Shown here in pieces: positions 44,201 through 53,461 of a stretch of 64,000 nucleotides of DNA; the stretch's first letter is position 1, and every line of letters starts with the position of its first letter. Made by a program: the position numbers and the translations under genes. The notes beneath the pieces were generated by a model. The model was given only the letters and a program-made list of their open reading frames with translations, did no database searches and had not been told where the DNA came from. The stretch covers positions 186,001 through 250,000 of the forward strand of contig MU404089.1 in NCBI GenBank assembly GCA_022695795.1. The letters are read 5' to 3'. The stretch is from Biscogniauxia marginata. Lineage: Eukaryota > Ascomycota > Sordariomycetes > Xylariales > Xylariaceae.

Positions 44201-44560
44201 GGGAGTGGGAGTGGTCTGGCCATCGCGGATATCATCATGGAAACAGGCATGGTGGGAACACATGCACCAGGCGGACTGGTCCTCTAAACCGGCGGCATTG
44301 GCATAGGAAAATGCTTGGGAAAATCCAGGCGGGTATCCTGTGGGACTCCCTCTGTCTGGCCTGACAGAGGCGGCGCGACTCCAGAAGCGACGGCATCCAC
44401 ACTTTGGACCATTGGCGCCGTGGGCGAGATCAACGAAATTGCATGGGCCGCCGGGTAGGGTGGGCGAGGCGGCGGTCAATGGCGCATTGGTGGGCGCATC
44501 ATTGTAAATATTGAAAAGGGAGCTATTGGGGAGTTGGAAATCGGGCGCGGGTCCTGCCAT
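41255..44560 (-). CDS. Large protein of unknown function, 1101 aa
   Basis: Single-exon frame of 1101 codons that I do not recognise. The start at 44560 is an ATG in a reasonable context. The N terminus has a cysteine-rich module at about residues 40-110, with CNF, KCGCRRFW and WCMCSHHACFHDD, suggestive of zinc binding. A Gln/Glu-rich linker is followed by a coiled coil at about 330-385 (HEQRIDNLENIS..., DLRVTELESRVEEVEKMLND). A central segment, about 460-690, looks folded (WEVEVIFLPFPLKNIW, PDQMIGQRLRSRGLVKNVSI, LRKIHKDSRLRFLTPAEMVTPVTWDVQF). The C-terminal third is Arg/Pro/Ser-rich and ends in Asp/Glu blocks and a Gly/Ala tail. The layout suggests a nuclear or scaffold protein, which is inference only. 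It is likely real, given frame length and coding character. Confidence 0.75.
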   Translation of the reverse strand: MAGPAPDFQLPNSSLFNIYNDAPTNAPLTAASPTLPGGPCNFVDLAHGANGPKCGCRRFWSRAASVRPDRGSPTGYPPGFSQAFSYANAAGLEDQSAWCMCSHHACFHDDIRDGQTTPTPALVPGAPAVATAGQENERPRSNREPLTPVMPELSFKFPHLMGPPTEFHNTFNNAASFVPHLPEEASIQRGEVSAPTPAQESSLPDTLNWANFIYSEPDHPALLAPIPSQCLMPSQPSSTTSSTRIGYLRPFAGKGLQTLSGVKSKLREPLQEKNEDAQQQEDEPAVDPSVDDAQTITNTPRSSRHTELFEGQSERPNPGVNRDAFRLLSNTVQGHEQRIDNLENISFSAAGHDQCHEKHDQTDLRVTELESRVEEVEKMLNDTNSTVSGYHRSRRPGVDDATSVVSVSTAGSGHAADRAELYSQLQALRAQLNSLQGIAPFPSLARPWEVEVIFLPFPLKNIWLESRDFSSQRPAGGAVEADPWTQLPSCSSPVDPQSPSFIDWMGPEVESDWLLARACAPDQMIGQRLRSRGLVKNVSIRGPDARSVQQAMSEAFGTLFRTFSRMQANVHHGSTMHQHVVNFLGLQSPWVPLRKIHKDSRLRFLTPAEMVTPVTWDVQFLSSSVAMKSNDIPRLFITHPEAYLQDQDAYDNGWNWQRLRELSRVYADSQSSQEVPEGDAKEECWTWNTILDGQSPSMRHTNYSSLQQAAQRHWRTVSTSPSQGAFPGGLRPTPSLATHRSGTRAQSPAILKERRASRPPRVRTASMPPTMPTLVSPAQAKRRLTSYVPTYERRPSPQVRVAPSVAAHAHTQNYAHVHAMGVIKRRCTRSPSVRPGGQPPQYPHGQARNNRRNTPRWSTASPSPMPEAFGVRATTPYYATPYSNAPFVDTRPNRVVMVGEDEDVDVDVNVDFYNGDDGMEPYDDEDDDGDDGDSPMEDLANSLEHPHAHSHSQQSRGSSSSWQLTGGGQQFGAVAGAGGGNPEDEPWPGIEDAENRDLDLDIDLGVIHDDDDVDFDSDEDAIDIHIDDANEVFEESRSRRASSTSSSSSSVPSEYPTTQSHWIAANAAAVSGEMGEGGFSVFVDGNAAGGGTAAAGNEVGK

Positions 44561-47500
44561 TGGGATGCGTGTTCTGCTTCGCTTGGGAGCATTGGATATT
44601 TAGGAGAGATGGTGAGACGGGAGCGAATGTTGGGGGACGGGTTGGTATTTATCGTCGGCAACGAGCGATGGATGGGGACGTCGGGAATCCCTGAGCGACC
44701 CTGCCAGACGCAGCTGGGTCGCGATCAGAAGCCAGAATCTAGCACATGGCACACTGCTTCACTTCAGTTAGTTCCAAATCTCGACAGCTTGTCGTTGATC
44801 CATCCGGCAATTCTATCCCCAGGCGGGCCACTGACCACGGCACGCATGTAGCATACGAGTCAAGAAATAAATAACAACGAAGCAACTGCGCGATCGAGGG
44901 GGGAGAGACGGTATTTTATATACAGGGTAACAGTCGGGGCGCGCGTTAGAATTTGAAGAACGATGCGAACGATGGAGGATGTGGTCGGAAAGTTGAGGTT
45001 GCCAAAGTGAGGCGCCCGGATGGGATTGGCCGCAGATGTAGCGGTGGTGGGGGTATTAGACTGGGTGATGGGGTCGTGCGCCTGTATAGGATCAAGAAGA
45101 GGTACAAGGTAGGTAAGATGACTCGACGAGGCTGCAGGAGGGGGGAGCATCACATACACGTCGCCCTAGTTCGTGGTAGAGACGGTAAGAGACGTCCCTT
45201 GTCAGAGAAGCAGGAAAGAGGAAGCAGGCAACTCTGCATCTCAGTTGTACATATGTAGGTATGTACCTACTTAGTGGATACCAGGTAGGTATGTAAAGCA
45301 TTCAACAGCTCATAACTCATAGAACACGTCTAACCTGCACTAGCGCCGTTTTGAGTACCTGGTCGTCGCCGCTTTAGTCTGATAAGTACGGTAAAGGTAG
45401 TATAGCTTGCATAACTTTGCTTCTTCATAACATCTACTTAATCCGTACTGCTATTATGTATATATCGAACAAGTACACTTGGCCGTATATTTTAAGACTG
45501 AGATAAATAAAAATAAGACAATAAATATAAATGGTTCTTACTTAAGCTATAGTGTCACTTTACTTAGTTCTCGAACCTTACACATTCCATATCCGACTAC
45601 CCGACATAAAAGGTAACCAACTTGGAGCTCGAAACTGAGTCGAGTTAATAGTTTATCGGTAGTGGTTGACTCACTGCTACCTGCCTGAGATTCAACTGCA
45701 ATTAAGTAGGTATAGGTATATATATATGACTGACAACAAGTACCTAAGGTATCTGTATTAAAGAGCATCAAAGTCAAAGCTTACCTACTCACATAGTATT
45801 GTCACCTTTTCCCAAGTCGAACCTAAGTCGAGCAAACATCGACTTCATCCCACAACTACTAATCCTATTAAGCCTGATCAATATATATATATATATAAGT
45901 CTCTCTTCCCTTATTCCTCGCCTATCAAGCGTACTTAATAATCACCCATCCGCGCCGCATTCTCTATACCTAGGTACGTACCTACATGTGCCCACTTACC
46001 TCTACATAGTACGGAGTTTATCCCCGGCGTAAAAGCGGCCAGAGCGCTAAACCCAACCTGACCTCCTTTACCTCCTCCCCCCTTGCGCGCAGTGCGCGAA
46101 TCTCTTCCACTTAACGCGTCCCTGTCTCTCAATCCCAGCCAATAACAGTCGACGAAACTTACAGAGAGGAGGGGGGAGGGGGATAATTCGCGTCGTAGTT
46201 CAAGGTGGCGGCTCGGCTGTCCTATTGGACAAGGATAAAGGAGGGAAGGATTTCAGAGCCCAACAACGCCCGCTTCGAACAATCGAAACGAATAATCTAC
46301 CCCCCCATCTCTTCCCCCCCGGCTTGTCAAAGGTGAAGTTACCTATCTACTCATAGGAGGTAGATACGAGGTAGACGTATAAGTAGGTACCTATGTATAT
46401 ACGTAGATAACCAAGATATCTAGTAAATACATACCTATATACTAAAACAATCCTCATCCGGATCCCTCTATTAAGTGCACGAATCTTGTTTGGTATCATT
46501 ATACATACAAGAGCACACCATTTTAATTAATAACCCGATTATACTTAAACTAGCTCTTTAGTCTACGTCTACCTATGTATTATCGATGTGTGAAAAAGGT
46601 ACTTACCTACCTGCTTATCCAGCTTCCCTGCCCGATGTACACTATTATATGTACAAGTTCGTCTTAAACGCAACGCAGCCCCATGCCAGAAACATATGAC
46701 ACAGGTATCTCGACCCAACGCCCTCCTCCGACCATCTCACCGTAGGTACCTACCCACCTACCTATCTAATCCGTACCACGGTCCCCGTCTCCGTCCCCGT
46801 CCCCCTGCCGGTTGTCCGCCTCACCTTCTGAAATCCCAACTTCATACTCCCGTCTTCCGTATATACCCCATAGAGGAACCGGGTATATATGTACCTATGT
46901 ATGTGATATATGATGGATGGATGGATGGGACACCAAATTTCCACAGCAAAATCAATGCTAAATAAAGTAGGAGCTCCAAAAAAAAGAAATGTAAGGCGAA
47001 CCTTACATACCTCCTAGTGTAATTCAAATTTCTGCTCGCCTCACCTCACCTCACCTCATTACATATGCAGTGATCAAGGCAAGAAATTACCTATGGAGGG
47101 TACCTAAGATATGCGACCCAAGACGAGATGAGACGAGACGAGACGAGATGAGACGAGACGAGACGAGACGAGACGAGGCAGAACGGATGACGCTCGGGTG
47201 AACTTACACAAGGTTAGGTATCCTCGGAGTCATCGTCAGCGCCGCGGTCGGGCCTACATACATATGTACGTTGAGTAAGGTAGGCAACCCCAGACCACGA
47301 GCTAAAAGTGATGACTCAATTCCAGTGCCTGATTGGCCAATTCGAGGGTGCATTTCACTGACGTCGACATGCTTCGGCGGCACTTTTTCTTTCTTCCATC
47401 TTCCATTCTTCTTCTTCTTCTTCTTCCCTTTCATGGGCACATGAATGCTAGAAATTGCTTTGTGTATTTGTTAGTATATTGATGTACCCAGGTATGCTAT

Positions 47501-47702
47501 GCCAGTAAAGTGAGTAAGCAACCCAAATGAATAAATATGTAGTGCAACATGTGAGCCCCGACCCAATTATACCCAATCCCTCCTCGCTAGCCAAAGTATA
47601 TAGTACATATAAAAAATGCCGATAGCTGGTTGTCCCCATATGTGATGACTGTTCCGTCCCAGTTTTATGTTCGTCTATTATAATCATGATTCATCGTTAT
47701 CA
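44561..47702. other. Intergenic, about 3.1 kb, repeat-rich
   Basis: It holds the promoter of the 1101-aa gene and a long repeat-rich stretch with many TACCTA/TAGGTA words (45245-45295, 45968-45984, 46340-46440, 46744-46765), an AT run near 45882-45896, GGAT repeats near 46910-46926, CCTCA repeats near 47037-47055 and a GACGA minisatellite at 47121-47177. No gene is supported. Confidence 0.5.
47121..47177. repeat. Pentanucleotide (GACGA) minisatellite
   Basis: About eleven tandem 5-bp units, mostly GACGA, with two interspersed GATGA variants. It is intergenic and has no coding role that I can see. Confidence 0.9.
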
Positions 47703-49439
47703 TTACACCTCGCCCCAGCTCCCCATAGGCCCTATCGTCGCGATCATGGAACCAGTCCCGACAGAACCACCGATATCCCAGTAATGACGGGATGATGAGG
47801 CGCTGCTCCTCCTGACCGACCTCCGTGTGCTCTGGCTTGCGCAGCTCGACCCATGCCTATACAAGCCCGGACTAGAGGGTGTGGTAGTCTTGGATTTGCG
47901 CCTCTCTACGGGCCGCGACCTGCAAACCAATGGGTGGTTTTGGCGCACCCTTGCAACCTTGGCCGCCAGGTCCTGCGTACTTGACGCCGTGGCATGCGAA
48001 TTCGTAGAGAACCCACCGGCACTGTTGGTACGTGGTAGGAAGCGAGATCGCAGGTACCGAAAGACTAACCGGGCATCTAGATCCTGCTCCCACTCGTCTT
48101 GCGTGAAGTTGGCCCCGGCGCTTTCTCCTGGTAGCTGCGACTTGGATTGGGCAGCGGCGGACGAAGGCCTCCCTTGGGGCACATCGGCTGGCCGTGTTCG
48201 CGTCTTGATCGTTGGCTGGAATTCGGGTATAGCGCTAGGTCCTTCGTTCATTGGTGAGGCGGGTGCCGGATAATTCGTGGTTTCGGGGATAGGAGGTAGA
48301 CCTGCGTACGGTAAGGGCATCTGCTGCACTCGAGTGTAAGTCGAGAAGGCTCCTGGATGCCCAGAGAGATGGTGAACCAAATTTCCAAGCTCCTTCGCCA
48401 CTCGCTCTAGCATCTTGAAGTGCCAGCTAGAATCAGTCGAGCTCTCCATGGCAACGTCGCCACGCTGCCAGGTTGATGCCGTCGGCGTCGCGGATAGGTA
48501 TTCATCGTCAGGGAGTTCTTCACCAAACAGTATGGCGAGTAGCTTGTCATCAATTCCCAGAATATCGCGAATGACCTTTCGGGTGATACGGCCCCATGTG
48601 CTATTACACTCGTCTCCGTACTCGTTTGCGTGACGATCGTGCCAGTCTTCCCCTTGGTCCGCCCCGTCACACGTGCTATCACGCGCCGCCGTATTGGGCG
48701 TGACCACATCTTCAGCTTTCTTCTCCGCTGGGCGAACACTTGAAGCGGTAGCCACCGACCGACGCCGCCTCCGAGTCTCTTTCCGGATCTCTTCTAGAAG
48801 GTACTGGCTCTGTTCCAAACGCCAGGATTCTATCCTTCGCATCTTATCCATCTCATGAGGAAGCCCGTTCTCGAGCTCAGCCTGGGCCATTTCTAGGCTT
48901 TCACGCCGCCGCTTCACCCGGCGGGGGTTGTACTTTTCGAATGCATATAGTCTGTCTTGTACTTCGGGCCCCATGCCCTCTTGCTCGAGCCGGAACGAAC
49001 CGTACCCATCATGGGCGGGTACTACGGGGAGAGAATGAGGGAGGGGCGGGGATGAATTATAGAAATCGGGCGTCGCGCGGAATCCGGGTAGGTGGCTATC
49101 CAGGCTATCCAGTTCGGCGTCTTCGTCGTCTTCGTCTACGGCGTCAACGAGACTACCAGAATTCTGGGGCCCGACGCTAGCTTCTGTCCGGCCGACGGTA
49201 TTTAGGCTTCCCAGATCACTAAACCGCGAGCGACCAGGGGTTATGTTGGACCGGTTGGATTCAGTCAGGTATGAGGTGGTGGTGGTGCCAGCATCGGTGG
49301 CGGGGGAGAACAGCACCCAGGTCTGGGAGTCTTCGACGGGCTGGAGAGCAGGTCGTGGGGCTTGGAGCGACTCCTCATGTTCGGGCGAAGGCCGAAAAAC
49401 CCGCTGGGTAGGCTGGCGGGTTGGCTGGTGGAATGCCAT
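47703..49439 (-). CDS. Protein of unknown function, 578 aa
   Basis: Single-exon frame of 578 codons starting at an ATG. I do not recognise the family. The N-terminal third is Thr/Ser/Pro-rich with TWVLFSPATDAGTTTTSYL and an acidic stretch DAVDEDDEDAELDSLDSHLPGF. A predicted helical, highly charged segment follows at about 165-230 (KYNPRRVKRRRESLEMAQAE, DKMRRIESWRLEQSQYLLEE, RKETRRRRRS). Then comes a compact segment WGRITRKVIRDILGIDDKLL AILFGEELPDDEYL that looks like a conserved short domain. The C terminus is basic and Ser-rich. Strong coding character and a length free of stops argue for a real gene; function is not inferable. Confidence 0.72.
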   Translation of the reverse strand: MAFHQPTRQPTQRVFRPSPEHEESLQAPRPALQPVEDSQTWVLFSPATDAGTTTTSYLTESNRSNITPGRSRFSDLGSLNTVGRTEASVGPQNSGSLVDAVDEDDEDAELDSLDSHLPGFRATPDFYNSSPPLPHSLPVVPAHDGYGSFRLEQEGMGPEVQDRLYAFEKYNPRRVKRRRESLEMAQAELENGLPHEMDKMRRIESWRLEQSQYLLEEIRKETRRRRRSVATASSVRPAEKKAEDVVTPNTAARDSTCDGADQGEDWHDRHANEYGDECNSTWGRITRKVIRDILGIDDKLLAILFGEELPDDEYLSATPTASTWQRGDVAMESSTDSSWHFKMLERVAKELGNLVHHLSGHPGAFSTYTRVQQMPLPYAGLPPIPETTNYPAPASPMNEGPSAIPEFQPTIKTRTRPADVPQGRPSSAAAQSKSQLPGESAGANFTQDEWEQDLDARLVFRYLRSRFLPRTNSAGGFSTNSHATASSTQDLAAKVARVRQNHPLVCRSRPVERRKSKTTTPSSPGLYRHGSSCASQSTRRSVRRSSASSSRHYWDIGGSVGTGSMIATIGPMGSWGEV

Positions 49440-51400
49440 GTTGCGGGATGTGAAATGTAGTGTATTGCTGGTACCTGTCGATAGGGATAGGGACGGATGT
49501 AGGACGAGGTTGCCCCAACTGGGAGTATCCCAGTGGGATGGTTTTCTTTTTCTTTTCTAACGACACAACCAAGCAGGTAACTCGGTGAAATTCTCAGCTC
49601 AGCAGTATTCCCCTGCAGGATACAGCCCGTTCGATCGATTTCGAGAATAGAAATTTTTTTTTTTTTTAGGTGGCGGCGGTGTTATGTCGGAAAGTGACAA
49701 TGCCGCACTCCGGTGTGTGTATGTCGTGACTGTTGTTGATTGCTGACTGTATGCTAAAAATACACTACGTATTGTACGTCGATGCGATCGAGTTGGAGTC
49801 GACTAGTTGGATGATGCGGACTAGGAGCAGGACAACTCGGGGAGGTAACTCGGGAGGGAGGATATAGTCGAGACGTGTGACTTGGCTGATCGGGAGGAGA
49901 GGGGATTTGTAGCTAAGACTTTCGATGATCTCAAGCAACTAACACCAGTCGCGTGGGCTGTTGGTGGTTCAGGTCTGAGCGGGCTGGGGACCAGTTGGAC
50001 CCCACCAGATGACTTGTTGTTTGCTCGTTAGATCAGGATGATGCGATAAGCTAGCGACCTTAGAGGCCGTTGCACAATTCTTATCTGCACGCCTGAGATA
50101 AGGATTCGCCCGATGCGCAGTGTGTACAGATTACTGTGCAAGTGAAATGATGATGTGATCGGCCGGTAGTCAAACAGTCAAACAGTCAACATAGATCGGC
50201 CCAGCGTACATTATATAGAAATCCTAGACTTAGATACGATTGAGGATAGGTGAGCTATGCGAAACCGTTGAGGATCATTTTTTCCCCTCTGGTATCTCCC
50301 CCGTTTCCCCCCCCTTGCACACGCCAGCTCAGACCATACGACCGTGTTTATTCCTCATGTTCGTGTGTCCTGCCCAATGGGTACCTTAGGCTTCTTTGTT
50401 TGGCCGCTCGCGCAGGACAACGAATGCAGCTCTGCACCTCTCGAGAGCCTTCTCCCCGGCATCCCTAAGCTTTCTGTCCCGTGGTGGGGTCAGAAAGGCA
50501 TCAATCACGCCTCTCGTCTACCCTGCCTCGCCTCACCTGCCCACATCATCCTGCGACCGCCAACCTGGCAAGTTCAGGTACTGCCAAAAAGCCATGTCTG
50601 AGGCAGGGCAATTGTGCAATGACGGTCTCTCTACCAGGAAATGCGCATACACCGGAAGCGCCCACCAAACATGGCACGTAATTGGGCCCGGGCCCGGGGG
50701 GTCGTTGTCCTCCGGCCACCGCTGTCGTCTCTCCAGGAGGTTCCACGTATGAAATATGTAGGTGATGTATCTCAATATGGTACGTTGTTGGCCGTGCTGC
50801 GCCCAGTGCGCCTTGCATCTTGAACCCCGTGGTCAGGTACGAATGTATGTATAGGAACTTGATCGACGAATCTTGCCGTGCCGCCGGCACAGATGAAACC
50901 TTATTGCTCTGGTTATTATGCTTATGGCATGCTGTCTTCTACCGCTCCTCCAGCAGAGCGGTTGCTCGATCCCTCTTGTTTCATGTTACAGCCTTACGCA
51001 GTCGTGCACCATCTTTCCCGACTTGGGATGATCAAGGATGGATGATATCATAAGGTGACTCACCTGAGCTAGATAGGAACATCCAGGCATCCCGACTGGG
51101 TGGTTTACAATACAAGTCAGCCTTGCCTACCTACCTAAGCAGAGAATTTTATGGCCAAGTCACGCTGCAGAGCGACCGGGGGCGATTTAGTTCTTGGGCA
51201 GCGGGCGGCCGTGGCGGCTGACACCTTAAACCCGAGACATGTGGCCAGCCAAAGTCACTAGTTCTACAACAAATTATCGTAAGATAGTGGTGCAAATGCA
51301 AGATCCGTATTGACTGTCTGTACGCAGTGCTATGGTGACCCATTATACGCCTGTCCTCTGAACCCAGATTGTGCTTCTTCGCCAACGACAATCAAATCCT
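49440..51400. other. Intergenic, about 2 kb, no gene seen
   Basis: Promoter side of the 578-aa gene and 3' side of RPL10. A T run lies near 49653-49667. Several overlapping short frames at 50250-51050 on both strands look like chance, since none shows a known motif. Confidence 0.5.
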
Positions 51401-52356
51401 CTAAGCCTCGGCGAAAGCCTCGGGGAAACGCTTCATGTTCTGCTCTAGGGGACCGTGGTTGGTGAGGAACTGCACGTAAGCACCGTCGACCTTGACACGA
51501 CCAGCAGCCTTCTTCTCCAGGTACTCGTCCCGTCGGAGAGGGGTGAAGCCCCAGTTCTTGGAGATGATGATCTTTTGTCGGCCAGGGAACTTGTACTGCG
51601 ATCGACGCAGGGCCTCGAGGGCGACGGCACGGTCTAGGTGGACATGTCAGCATAACGCGTCCTATGACGTACATATTATGATACGTATGGGATGCACTTA
51701 CTAGAGTCACGAGTTCGGACACTCAGGATGATCTGGCCGATGTTGACACGGGCGACGGATCCGTTGGGTTTGCCCCAGGCACCACGCATTCCGGTCTGCA
51801 GTCTATCGGCACCAGCGCACGACAACATCTTGTTGATGCGGACAACGTGGTACGGGTGGGCGCGGACGCGCAGGTGGAAACCTTCCTTTCCGGCCGTCTT
51901 GACTAGGTACTTGTTGGCGCAGATACGGGCAGCTTCTAGAGCTTCGGAGCTCAGCTGCTCGTACTCGTTGGAGACCAGGTGGATGCACAGGGGGAAGTCA
52001 TCGACCGTCGCACGCTTTCGGCCAAGATCGAAGATTCGGATCTTAGGGTCGGGAACACCACGGTTGAACCGGGACTTGGGATACGGCTATAGATTCTCTA
52101 ATTAGCACTGAACACAATTACGAATTCAATTTCGCCCTGGATCTCATGCAAATCCCGCGATCGTGGCCAGCTGGAATTCCTCGCCGCCCAATGTCCATCA
52201 TGTTTCGCTTGGCCAGCACCAGCCAGCACTGAAATCGTCGGGCGGCCTCGGTCGCGGGATTTGCGGGAAATGGCATTCAAGGCCAGTTGTGATGCGAGTT
52301 GCGCTGCTCACCTTGTTCTTGCAGTAGCGGTAACATCTTGCAGGACGACGAGCCAT
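51401..52356 (-). CDS. RPL10: 60S ribosomal protein L10 (uL16)
   Basis: Large-subunit ribosomal protein that joins late and completes the peptidyl-transferase/tRNA corridor. Exons are 52356-52312, 52086-51702 and 51633-51401 (663 nt, 220 aa). The protein starts [15 protein letters not shown], continues across intron 1 into [20 protein letters not shown], and has the conserved [20 protein letters not shown] loop, [15 protein letters not shown] and [13 protein letters not shown]. The split AAC codon at intron 2 restores [13 protein letters not shown]. Intron 1 is 225 bp and contains a perfect 13-bp inverted repeat. The gene is head-to-head with RPL30, 392 bp between start codons, suggesting a shared promoter. 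Confidence 0.97.
52148..52264 (-). other. Inverted repeat / predicted hairpin inside RPL10 intron 1
   Basis: GCAAATCCCGCGA at 52148-52160 and its exact reverse complement at 52252-52264 face each other across 91 nt. Inside, GCCGCCC-type and GGGCGGC-type segments can pair again. Together they would fold the intron into a long stem-loop between the 5' splice site and branch region. I see no clear C/D or H/ACA snoRNA boxes. Confidence 0.6.
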
Positions 52357-52748
52357 CTTGAATGATTTCTCTCGGTGAAGATGCTGTATGTGATTGTTTG
52401 TAGGTGCGTTGGGTGGATAATGTCGACCGAGAGAAGAAGTCCGTTCTTTGAAGGCCTGGAGACGGGCAAAAAATCCTAGACTTGATTTCAAAGCAGGCGA
52501 GTCACATAAGCGGGAAAGTGGCGTCCTGGTTGATTGGTCAGCAGTTTCAGAGATAAGTGGGGTTAGGGCTAACCCACAGGTCAACAGGGAATTCGACTTC
52601 GGCTGCGTAAAATCGCTAGTGACCTTTGAACTACGAGACGGAGACAAAAAAAAAAAAGACCTTGGTCACCTCTACAACAACAGCCACCGCTTTTCTCGAC
52701 AACAACACAGCCAGGCCCGCAGTCGACAGCCAGCTACTTCAATTCAAG
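52357..52748. promoter_or_regulatory. Bidirectional RPL10-RPL30 promoter
   Basis: 392 bp separate two divergent ribosomal protein start codons. It contains AGTCACA at 52500-52506, resembling the fission yeast HomolD box of ribosomal promoters, an ATTGG (inverted CCAAT) near 52533, and a GGGTTAG-GG-CTAACCC inverted repeat at 52560-52575 that includes telomere-like TTAGGG. Similar Tbf1-type words are known in ribosomal promoters of several fungi. The binding factors here are inferred. Confidence 0.55.
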
Positions 52749-53461
52749 ATGGCCCCCAAGAAGAACAAGAAAGATGCCAACAGCATCAACTCGAAGCTGG
52801 CCCTCGTGCTGAAGTCGGGAAAAGTCACTCTCGGCTACAAGTCCACCCTCAAGAGCCTCCGATCGTAAGCATCTTGCCCGAGGCCGAAACCCATAGCAGA
52901 CTCGGCAGAGCCGGTGCTGACCCATGGTGCTATATAGTGGAAAGGCCAAACTTGTGATTATCGCTGGCAACACGCCGCCTCTGCGGAAGTCCGAGCTGGA
53001 GTACTACTCTATGTTGTCAAAGGGTATGTCGAATTCCGCGGACTGCATCGCATCGATGATGAAGATATTAACGAGATTGCCAGCCCCCGTCCACCACTTC
53101 AACGGCACAAACGTAAGTCGAACAACCACAGCTCGCACATATTATTATCGTACATAAATCTTCCATGGATTTATGCCTTTACTTTCCTCTGTTTCTACGC
53201 TCCGGCTGCGGCCCCTTGTCTGTTATTTCTGCCCAGAGAAAAAGCCTCAAGGCTTTGGAGGGAATTTCAGTAGGCTAACCGTTGTTCTTATGACGTTGTA
53301 TAGATCGAGCTGGGTACTAGCTGTAAGTCACCCAAGAAGACCTTCCCTTAATATCGCGCACATCTGCTCACAGTCCATTAGGTGGTAAACTGTTCTCATG
53401 CTCGACTATGGCCATCCTCGACGCTGGTGACTCTGATATTCTCAGCGACCAGACGGCTTAG
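52749..53461 (+). CDS. RPL30: 60S ribosomal protein L30 (eL30)
   Basis: Large-subunit ribosomal protein of the L7Ae/L30e fold that binds kink-turn RNA. Exons are 52749-52864, 52938-53023, 53084-53112, 53304-53322 and 53382-53461 (330 nt, 109 aa). The product reads [59 protein letters not shown], then [20 protein letters not shown] and [11 protein letters not shown], all family-typical. Exons 3 and 4 are only 29 and 19 nt; the 19-nt exon codes IELGTS plus one base of the following Cys codon, and it is required for the motif LGT-x-CGK. The family usually has Ala where this has Ser (LGTSCG). Transcribed divergently from RPL10. Confidence 0.95.

Noticed and set aside
50250..51053. Cluster of overlapping short frames on both strands
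   Set aside because: No shared frame, splice pattern or motif that could be assembled into a gene.
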